A DNA stretch of 64,000 nucleotides. Origin: Pictodentalium vernedei (taxonomy: Eukaryota > Mollusca > Scaphopoda > Dentaliida > Dentaliidae). Of this stretch, positions 56,037 to 64,000 are shown in pieces. Both the position numbers and the translations under genes were made by a program. The DNA lies in the NCBI GenBank assembly GCA_031216915.1, contig CM062290.1:253276581-253340580 (forward strand), written 5' to 3'. Numbering within the stretch: the first letter of the stretch is position 1; every line of letters begins with the position of its first letter. The notes beneath the pieces are model-generated. The model did no database searches, had not been told where the DNA came from, and saw nothing but the letters and a program-made list of their open reading frames with translations.

Positions 56037-59000
56037 TATGTTTTTTTTAAAATTTGTTAAGAATTAGGGAACAAATTAAAATAAAAATTTTGATATCATG
56101 TATTTCTCATAAAGGGTGAAAATCTATTCGTAGGAAATAGGCTAAACAACACAATGTGTGTGTGTGTGTGTTGGGGTGGGAGTGGACGGAGGGGCAGTAA
56201 AACATGAAGGAAGGTGTGCCAGAAATTTGTGCTGGACCATTTTTGGGACCCACCACCCACCTTTTATGTAAAAAAAATAATTTTACTCTCAATATTTGGA
56301 CACCCACCTCCTCACAGCTCTAAAACTTGTCTTCCTCAAAAAATAAATTTCCAAATGCTCATGAATGATGAGTATTATTGTAATATATATCGTAATCAAG
56401 AACGATTACATTATAAAAGGGATTAGTTTTACATTTCAGCTCATATTTCTAAACTATCACCTTTTCCACCTGGTAATTTAAAAAAATTATGAGTTTTCAA
56501 CATTACATCTGCCCAGATGTTAGAAAAATGATTGAAATGTCACATTCAAGCTCCAGCAAAAGACTTGGTTGGACGTCTTTCTAATTAGTGTTGATAACGT
56601 TACCAGTCTCTTACAGCATTGAATTATCTCAGAAACAATTCCCAAATCAGTGTGAACCAAAGTGCATGCTTGAGTCAGCAGTTTTAGTTTTGTGAATAAA
56701 TTTATCAGTTGTTTCATTGTTTTTACTTTTAAGACTGCTCAAGACCTAACTATGTCTTTTAGAAAGGCCGAAAGAAGACTATTTTAACATTTTCAGAAAA
56801 AAAGATGTTGGGCTATTTGAAGCTTGAAGATTAGTCACTCTTACTGGCATATTTGTCTTTTGGATGGGTTCAGGTAATAAATACAGGAAACAACCGAGGT
56901 CGTGTGATGAACTCATTATCTTAACATATCCAATAAACTTTGTCACAATATGATGGAATGATATATACCGCTGTTGTAGAATCTAACTAATCCCAGACAC
57001 TTTACAGGTTCTCTTCTGAGTAGGTCCCTATTCAGACAGGAGTGATGAATAATAAGACGTTATAAAATAGTTAGCTAGTGCCTATTAATGGTCTGGATTG
57101 ACCTATAATATGTTTTAATCAGCATTAAATGCCAAATTTTTTTTTTAAAGTGAATTTTCAGTTGAACGGAAAAATTGCATATGGCCTGTCTTATACTGCA
57201 TTTTCTCACCCCCCCCCCCCACTCCCGCCGATGTATGCACGACAATGTGAACAATACACGATGAATTAGAATTATAAGCTGTAGCATTCCAAGACCTCGA
57301 ACTGATGAAACTTCACTTTCCAAGAAATGGGATGTAAACAACGGAATTCGACAAACTTCAAAGGCCAGTGAAGCTACTCACTGTCTTCTTGCTCATGCAT
57401 ACCGTGGTGAACCATCCGATTAACTTTTGGTTGCTCCTTGGGGAAAAGCAAGCCGGAACATTCTAAATGAGCTCCATGTGTTTCTGAAGGATGCCGAAGA
57501 CGTTTGGTAGTTCTTGGTAAAATGTGGTAACAAATGGTATGCACACATTTTGAATTTAGGGCGATAATACATTAGTTCGCCATATTGCAGGCTATCAGCT
57601 TTGGTGATAGCGCTGTCAACTGACCCCCGCTTGTAGTTTCAGCTCACAAGTTGAGACTTATGATTACTGAAGGCATTGTCTTTATCAGCTGGACCAGAGC
57701 AAATCGTTCTAATTCTAATGGCGAGACTTTAAGGAATGTTCCTGACAATGCGTTTAGGGTGGCAACAGAATGAAAGAAAGTTCATGTTCCCGTGTTAATC
57801 TGTAGGTGTGCATTGCAAACCAGTAACAATGCAGTTGTTGTCGATGCGTGCGTGACTTGGTGTTCTACTTAAGTGGGCACTCACATGGCTCCATCTAATG
57901 CTAGCATTTTATGGGGCGACTGGAGAAACTAATTCTATTTTCTTTGCTATTTCCAATTCAAATTCATGGCTACAGTTTAATGATGATATTGATTTGAACT
58001 GGACGGGAAAAGAGTTTGATCTCTTTTCGTGAGATATATATAAGTGGTACATGCACAGTTTCGGTTATCGGACACAGAATTCCAATGGCTGATTTAACTA
58101 TGCTTGTGCCATTTTTGCTTTTACGCAGGTTTTATCGTATTTAGTGCAGGAAAACTCCTTTTTGAGGGTGCCGAAGATATCAAGTTATCGCGCATTGTAT
58201 CTCTCTTCCACACGTACATTTCTATGATTTTTTTCCTACTTACCACGTGATACAAATTGAATAATCTTGCTCTTGCCTATTGGGTCAAAAAGAGTGCAGA
58301 ATTAGAAGTCCCTAAAAATCCTTAGGAGATTGTAAAATTGTCAACAGACAAAAAAAGAAAAGCAAACCTGATTCACCAGGTGCCGATATGTGTGGGTACA
58401 CAATCACCTGGTGAATAGTATCCTACCTGAACAGTCACCTATTGTCCATATTCCCGCCAGTCATGCTGAAACAGTTAATTTCCTCTTTTTCGCTTCCAGC
58501 AGAAGTGTGTAAAAATCTCAGTTCTGTTAAAATTCAAAATTAGTGGCAGGTTTTGAAGGTTTCCTGGAGGTGTTTATAATGTTTCCTCACTAATATGATG
58601 TTAGGAAGGGTTTCATTCAAGATTCTGTAAAGATTTTATCAGGAAAGTGCTTGTTGAAATTTCTTAGCTATTTTTCTAAAACGAAACAAAATGGTGTCAC
58701 CTATTTTCGTGCATATTTATTTGCTTACGAAATTGCGTTAAATCATTACAGTGACCTATTTCACTGTCTAATATGCATTTATATGGATGTTTACCACTTT
58801 CCTGTTTTTCCTCCGCAGTGTGTATTTTGGCTTATACGCATAACATTGCGTGGTAATGATTGACTTATGCTTACATGAAGGCAACAATTTTTCCCCTTTT
58901 AGAAGATTTAAGCCTCTTCTGGCCTCTTATAGAAATTTGCCCCCCCCCCTCCCCCTCCTCATTTTTGCTCATTGGGAGTTATCGGGTTAAATTCTGTCCC

Positions 59001-59149
59001 AGAATCACAGATTTCATGTTTATATTATGTCTCTATGTTTGTTTACCACTCATTGTATCTCCCTATACAAGAAAACTTTTTGATACATTTTTGGGGGTTG
59101 ATATTCGTCTTAGTTAACGGACCATTTTCAGGATTTTCGGTCCTATTGT
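56037..59149. other. Unassigned intron
   Basis: It holds a (TG)n run at ~56155-56171, a C run at ~57209-57220, a second C-rich tract at ~58938-58955, and a short hairpin TTCACCAGGTG...CACCTGGTGAA at ~58372-58415. None of the open frames shows a recognised motif. Part of 58.6-59.1 kb may be leader of the gag-like fragment that follows. Confidence 0.4.
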
Positions 59150-60670
59150 TGTAAGTGATGTTTTCCCAGTCTATCATCCTTTAGTTTCTGGTGTGTCTCC
59201 TTCACCCCATGTGACTGGTTATATGTGTGGTAACAATAACATTTCTGGCACAGGCTTGGATCATGGTCCAGTTACGGAATCTTTGGATTTGCGGTGTTCT
59301 GGTATTAGGGCATTCCCGAGATAAGTGTTGCAGGGACTCCTAATGAATCGGTGGCCATAGTGTCATCTGTCAACGATTCTAGTCCCGAGTTGGCCCTTAA
59401 GACTAACTCAGCAACACTCTCTAGAACAAGATTGTCGTCTGTGGACGTCAATCCGATCGGGTCCAGCTTACGTTCGGGTCCCGGCTATGATTCTCAACGA
59501 GAACAGTCCTATGTCTCGGGGATAACTGTGAGCGTTGTGCCTGGTAGGTGCACAACAAAAAGGGTGTACGTCCTTTCTAGCTCACACTCTGAGGTTCAGT
59601 CTAGTGGTGAAAGCTCGTCTGGTAGGTCTGCTAATTTTATGAGCATTCACGAACCTCAGATATGTGTAGGCTCTTTGACGACTATTGATACAACTAAACG
59701 ATCACAATCATCGAGCTTACAAAATGTACAAGTTTGCAGTCAGGTGGTTCCCACACTATATCCTGGCTCTTACATTGGTGCAAATGCAGCAGAATTAGCG
59801 ACAAGTCGTGTACAAATCCATTTCTCTATCCTTTTGCGGAGTCTGGTAATACGATAATTTTGCATCGTTGTCCACTTTAGATCATTCTCAGTCAAACCGA
59901 CTTTTTAGCAAACCTGGTGATGCGATGCTTTCCACTTCCGTCCGTGCACAGCCTCACCAAGCTTTTGTTGATGGCACTCATTGGCATGCGCCTTGGTAAA
60001 TCTCGTTCATTTCCTGTTAGCAGAGATTTGCCAGAGTAACAACGTCTTTCCGTCACTTTTAGGTCTCCTCTGGCGGAACAGGTTAATATCAGCCAGTTAT
60101 CTGTCTACAAACAAATTGCACAAACATTCACCTCATTGGCGGACTCATTGATCTCTCAGAAGAGACCAGTTGATCATTTTTCTGATCGAAGTCGCGACTC
60201 TCTTTCTGATGCTCCGCTCACAGTCGCTCCTTCGCCAGGCACTGACCCTGATTATGTCACGTCAGAAGATAATGATGACGATGATTATTATGACGAGTCT
60301 GCTTCTTATCAAACATCTGACTTAGCAGAATCGTTAGAGTCTCTTTTAGCATATTCCAGAGGTTACACCTGATGCTGTACCTCAGGTGTCACGTCGCATG
60401 TCTACAGTTGAGAGAAGGTCTGCAAAATCTGCTGATCAGCCTTCTTCTCGGTCGTGAAAACCTATTCAATCTCAATTAGCTGATGATGCTTTTGCTTCCA
60501 TTGACGCTCAGCTTCCAGCTAAGACTGTGAAGTCGTCTTTCTTTTCTTCAATCCCAACTCTGCATGAAAGATATAAGAAGTATCATAGCTCTGGTGATTT
60601 CATTTCTGAATATCCGTTGGTGTCGGATGACGGTGTTGATTCTCTGAAGCTAGCCATTAAGTGTTTGTGA
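59150..60670 (+). pseudogene. Retrotransposon gag-like fragment, probably DIRS/Ty3-related
   Basis: One long frame (59351-59857) is rich in Ser, Thr and Val. After a frameshift it continues as QLSVYKQIAQTFTSLADSL and SQKRPVDHF (~60080-60175), an acidic DNDDDDYYDE patch, SDLAESLESLLAYS and, after another shift, FSSIPTLHERYKKYHSS. A basic then strongly acidic stretch followed by a helical L-x-x-L segment is the layout of DIRS-type gag proteins. No reverse transcriptase or recombinase follows; it stops near 60670. I saw no clear nucleotide match to the modules at 20.2-22.4 kb, so it is another family. Confidence 0.5.
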
Positions 60671-61013
60671 ATCGCTGGCACATGTTGTCGGTTTTCATCA
60701 CCAAATATCATCTATATATTTCGCTTGTAAAACTGGTATAAGTAGCTCTGCACAGAGAAGGTGTTACTAGCCATGGTTCTTGGCTGATAACCAATTATTA
60801 GTTATCAGACCAGCCTGTATCCTTATCTTTAAAGTTATCTCTACTCAGTATGTGCACCTTGGAACGGAATCACACGTCTTTGTCCAATAATTTTCCATGT
60901 GTACAATCATCTTTGTGTTGTTTTCAGTGGGATAAATCTCCCGAACATGCATTTCCAATTGATATTGCAAGTAACGTTTTGTGATTGTACGCATATACAA
61001 ACATATCTCAAGG

Positions 61014-61384
61014 GAGGAGCACATTGGTCCAATTCGATCGACCAGCAAAATTGGCAAAAATAAACAAGGCGCAGTAACACATTTCTGTCTAAAAATAATT
61101 CCCCTACAAACTTGAGCTAAACTTGCAAAACTACTTTATTATATGAGCAGTGTGTGGTGCTTTCTACTGTTCGCTACTAGGGGAATAAATTCTTTCAGTG
61201 TTAAACCTACGGGGAAAATTTATCACCCTACTAGGTGAATAAAGTAAAAATTTATCCAAGACCTTTATTGTTCAAATAAACAGCCATTTATGGGATAAAG
61301 AGAGTTAATTCAAACATATCAATGTTATTCCACCTGTAAACAACAAAAGAAGGAATATGTCAATATGACATATGAACTCATGAA

Positions 61385-61421
<37 letters not shown>

Positions 61422-61999
61422 CAAAGACTGTTTGAATCCACCATGGTGACAGAGACAGTTTAAAAAGCGATCGGTGGTTGAAAGGCATTGGAAAACTGAA
61501 AACCTTCAAGCATTTTTTGTTGTTGCACATTCTTTCTTTATAGTATCAACTGCCTCCACCCACCCCGCCACATAATATGCCTGTCAGTGAGACCGTTTCC
61601 TACATGTGACCAATGAGCGTTAAACCAATCCATTTGCATGGAAATCAGCAGATAAACCGCACAAGCCTAATTTATACCATGCGATCTTAAAATATCATCT
61701 TTAGCTGTGATCAGTGTTTGTCTATCTAATCTATCTGTGTGCCTTTATCTCCAGGGAGTAAATTCATGTACAAACTTTGTAATACTGAAGTATTTCAAAA
61801 GTATGGTGTTGAATCAATCTTTCCAAAGTTTCCTGAATGTGAGAATGTAGAAAATGGCTCAGATAAATCATGGAAATGTTACATAAGACATTATGCACAA
61901 ACCGTGTCTCATGAGAGAGTATAGAATATACAAAATATGGCAAATGATTCATTCCTGAATTCGTAGCATACAAATGGGATCAACGCAAATGTGACAGTT
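61014..61999 (+). repeat. Exon-bearing direct repeat, copy 1
   Basis: Matches 63015-64000 base for base at offset 2,001, with four substitutions and no length change, including an equal-length (GA)n run (61390-61417). It begins at GAGGAGCACATTGG and contains the GMC exon with its acceptor. Sequence before 61014 has no match upstream of 63015. The right limit is unknown because copy 2 leaves the window. Confidence 0.95.
61755..61918 (+). CDS. GMC oxidoreductase, 3'-proximal exon, copy 1
   Basis: The exon follows a CTTTATCTCCAG acceptor in phase 1, completing the Gly codon split at the end of the 15337 exon (V-E-G, then SKFMYKLCN). It contains EVFQKYGV, a P-x-F-PEC element, and SDKSWKCYIRHYAQTVSH, matching the GMC segment that precedes the conserved H-P-x-G-T-x-K-M-G active-site loop. 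That loop is expected in the next exon, beyond the window. The 3' boundary is uncertain: 61918 (before GTATAG) keeps VSHER, while 61903 (before GTGTCT) stops at AQT. Both leave phase 0. The intron to the previous exon is about 46.4 kb. An almost identical copy of this exon lies 2,001 bp downstream. Confidence 0.85.
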
Positions 62000-62639
62000 T
62001 TCACTGCATATTGATCACATTTGCACTCATAGAAATTTGTAGAATGCAAGTGTGGTCAAAACGGCGGTGAAAACTGACTCATTTGTCAAAACTGTGATTG
62101 TTTTGAAACACCGAAAGCAGCGTACAAAACCAATAAACCTCCTGTTCTCAATACAACTAGATTGCTGGAACGTCCACTAAAACGTCGCAACTCAAACACC
62201 CCTCCCTCAAATGGCGTCAAGTCAATCACCTCGATAACTCATCCCAATCCATAACGATTGATGATGAAAGCTGGTACGCTGTGACTGTAGTCACAGTGTA
62301 CCAGCTTTCACTTTATCAAATGCCATGGTGTTTATCTTGCAACGAAACTAGTAACCCTGTATCAACATTCCAATCCAGGTAAACTAGTAACCCTGTATCA
62401 ACATTCCAATGTTGGTACTTATTTTTTGTAAATGATACCTTAACTAAAATAGGCTGTAAATTTTCAAATTGTATTGCAGCGAAAAATGTGCACACCGACA
62501 CCATGTGTACAGACATCAAAGTATGTTCTTTAACCGTATCTCTGTCACCACATCCAATTTGATCCCTTTCTACGCCTCTGTCTATCTTATTAACTCCATG
62601 ACTCTGTCTCTGTCCCTCTCTATGCCCCTCACTCACTCA

Positions 62640-62786
62640 CTCTCTGTCTGTCTGTCTGTCCATCCGTCCGTCCGTCCGTCCGTCCGTCTGTCCATCCGTC
62701 TGTCCGTCCATCCATCCGTCCGTCCATCCATCTGTCTGTGTCTGTCTAGAGAGAGAGAGGGAGGGAGGGAGGGAGAGAGAGAGAGA
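62640..62786. repeat. (CTGT)n / (CCGT)n / (GA)n compound microsatellite
   Basis: TCTG units pass into CCGT and CCAT units, then a GA/GGGA run at 62748-62786. Frames encoding Ser/Val or Arg/Asp/Thr repeats on either strand are its shadows. Confidence 0.92.
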
Positions 62787-62793
62787 TATATAG

Positions 62794-62937
62794 AATAAAC
62801 GTATAGTGTTTTCAAGTAAAAAAAATTATTCTACGAGTAGGATTAAGAATGAAACCGACGAGCCACTGGCGAGTCGGTTTCATTCTTAATTCTACGAGTA
62901 GAATACATTTTTTACTTGAAAACACTATACGTTTATT
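62794..62937. mobile_element. Fold-back element with ~66 bp arms
   Basis: AATAAACGTATAGTGTTTTC (62794) is inverted at 62918-62937. Complementarity continues through TTCAAGTAAAAAA, CTACGAGTAG and AAGAATGAAACCGAC with a few mismatches, around a 13-base loop at ~62860-62872. It could be a fold-back MITE; no target duplication is evident beside the microsatellite. Confidence 0.75.
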
Positions 62938-63014
62938 TTGTTTATCCCATAAATTTTCTAAGGGCAGTCATGTCAAAATCGTGTTATAATTCGCTACAAA
63001 ACACAGCGAGAAGT

Positions 63015-63385
63015 GAGGAGCACATTGGTCCAATTCGATCGACCAGCAAAATTGGCAAAAATAAACAAGGCGTAGTAACACATTTCTGTCTAAAAATAAT
63101 TCCCCTACAAACTTGAGCTAAACTTGCAAAACTACTTTATTATATGAGCAGTTTGTGGTGCTTTCTACTGTTCGCTACTAGGGGAATAAATTCTTTCAGT
63201 GTTAAACCTACGGGGAAAATTTATCACCCTACTAGGTGAATAAAGTAAAAATTTATCCAAGACCTTTATTGTTCAAATAAACAGCCATTTATGGGATAAA
63301 GAGAGTTAATTCAAACATATCAATGTTATTCCACCTGTAAACAACAAAAGAAGGAATATGTCAATATGACATATGAACTCATGAA

Positions 63386-63422
<37 letters not shown>

Positions 63423-64000
63423 CAAAGACTGTTTGAATCCACCATGGTGACAGAGACAGTTTAAAAAGCGATCGGTGATTGAAAGGCATTGGAAAACTGA
63501 AAACCTTCAAGCATTTTTTGTTGTTGCACATTCTTTCTTTATAGTATCAACTGCCTCCACCCACCCCGCCACATAATATGCCTGTCAGTGAGACCGTTTC
63601 CTACATGTGACCAATGAGCGTTAAACCAATCCATTTGCATGGAAATCAGCAGATAAACCGCACAAGCCTAATTTATACCATGCGATCTTAAAATATCATC
63701 TTTAGCTGTGATCAGTGTTTGTCTATCTAATCTATCTGTGTGCCTTTATCTCCAGGGAGTAAATTCATGTACAACCTTTGTAATACTGAAGTATTTCAAA
63801 AGTATGGTGTTGAATCAATCTTTCCAAAGTTTCCTGAATGTGAGAATGTAGAAAATGGCTCAGATAAATCATGGAAATGTTACATAAGACATTATGCACA
63901 AACCGTGTCTCATGAGAGAGTATAGAATATACAAAATATGGCAAATGATTCATTCCTGAATTCGTAGCATACAAATGGGATCAACGCAAATGTGACAGTT
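63015..64000 (+). repeat. Exon-bearing direct repeat, copy 2 (cut by window end)
   Basis: See the copy at 61014. Differences: C to T in AAGGCGTAGTAAC, G to T in GCAGTTTGTGG, G to A in CGGTGATTG, and A to C in TACAACCTTTG; the last changes the exon. Confidence 0.95.
63756..63919 (+). CDS. GMC oxidoreductase, 3'-proximal exon, copy 2 (duplicate)
   Basis: This is the second copy of the exon at 61755, with the same acceptor, same phase and same length. I see one base change in the coding part, giving MYNLC in place of MYKLC (Lys to Asn). It sits in a direct repeat whose visible part is 986 bp with four substitutions. Because the exon enters in phase 1 and exits in phase 0 at either candidate donor, including both copies consecutively would shift the frame. 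The copies must therefore be alternatives, or one is unused, or one is an assembly duplicate. The repeat runs off the end of the window. Confidence 0.75.

Larger units (their letters stand above)
15338..61754 (+). other. 46.4 kb intron of the GMC gene, filled with mobile elements
   Basis: Phase continuity (phase 1 donor GTAATC at 15338, phase 1 acceptor at 61754) and the unbroken family alignment VEG-SKFMY across the join indicate that everything between is intron. The interval holds a whole DIRS-like element, several hAT-, Tc1/mariner- and pogo-like MITEs, SINEs and long tandem-repeat elements, listed separately. I found no other host exon in it. A missed small exon is unlikely because the two coding ends join in phase. 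Confidence 0.7.
62000..63014. other. Spacer between the exon copies
   Basis: Includes a 21-bp-arm hairpin GAAAGCTGGTACGCTGTGACT (62266-62286 / 62289-62309, one mismatch), a short direct repeat AACTAGTAACCCTGTATCAA (62346 and 62384), a CTGT/CCGT microsatellite and a large fold-back. No exon carrying the expected PVGT segment was found in it. Confidence 0.6.

Noticed and set aside
61764-61973. Minus-strand 69-codon frames over both exon copies
   Set aside because: Antisense shadows of the GMC exon.
62469-62798. Serine/valine-rich 109-codon frame and its Asp/Arg/Thr-rich minus-strand partner
   Set aside because: Translation of the CTGT/CCGT/GA microsatellite.
61925-63755. A following GMC exon with the conserved H-P-x-G-T-x-K-M-G segment between the two exon copies
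   Set aside because: I looked for PVGT/KMG-like readings after an AG acceptor and found none. The exon is probably beyond position 64000.

Overview
The window looks like nuclear DNA of a marine invertebrate, probably a mollusc (a bivalve or gastropod is my best guess). It has AT-rich intergenic sequence, canonical GT-AG exons separated by very long introns, CR1-like and DIRS-like retroelements, tRNA-derived SINEs, and repeats that open with TTTTTAGCTCACCTG and close with GGCCTCTTGTTT, a type I associate with molluscan genomes. Nothing bacterial or phage-like is present. The organism call is inference.

The only host gene I can support is a GMC-family FAD oxidoreductase (glucose/choline dehydrogenase-like) on the plus strand. 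Its exons lie at 10871-11016, 15148-15337 and 61755-~61918, and intron phases match across the joins. The last exon is present a second time at 63756-~63919, inside a near-identical direct repeat spaced exactly 2,001 bp apart. The 5' exons (FAD-binding half) and the 3' end (expected PVGT-type segment) lie outside the window. The intron between the second and third visible exons is 46.4 kb, and most of the window is that intron.

Layout. 0.5-1.9 kb: tandem repeat array, minus orientation. 2.2-2.5 kb: inverted-repeat element. 3.1-9.7 kb: decayed CR1-like non-LTR retrotransposon, broken by a ~1.6 kb insert carrying a MITE and by a ~1.9 kb satellite array; a probable detached 3' tail is at 10.6-10.8 kb. 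11.8-14.0 kb: 2.2 kb element with ~100 bp terminal inverted repeats. 18.86-25.77 kb: a DIRS-type tyrosine-recombinase retrotransposon with inverted terminal repeats, two tandem gag-like modules, RNase H and recombinase remnants, and an 89 bp internal complementary region made of the complements of both termini. 27.7-29.3 kb: AT-rich tandem array invaded by a 1.1 kb element with a ~162 bp repeat core. 30-32.7 kb: MITEs and SINEs. 33.4-36.8 kb: a repeat family nested inside another copy of itself. 38.85-51.46 kb: four copies of a mollusc-type repeat, hosting two hAT-type elements, a TA-flanked 314 bp MITE and a second nested repeat family. 54.3-56.0 kb: a pogo-like MITE and a 764 bp hAT-type element full of palindromes and a two-orientation minisatellite. 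59.2-60.7 kb: a separate gag-like fragment. 61.0-64.0 kb: the duplicated exon.

The best candidates for a second look are the complete DIRS architecture, the duplicated GMC exon (both copies cannot be spliced together in frame), and the recurrent design of small DNA elements carrying perfect central hairpins. Several insertion sites can be reconstructed from empty paralogous copies in this same window. All identities are by eye; no alignment or database search was run.
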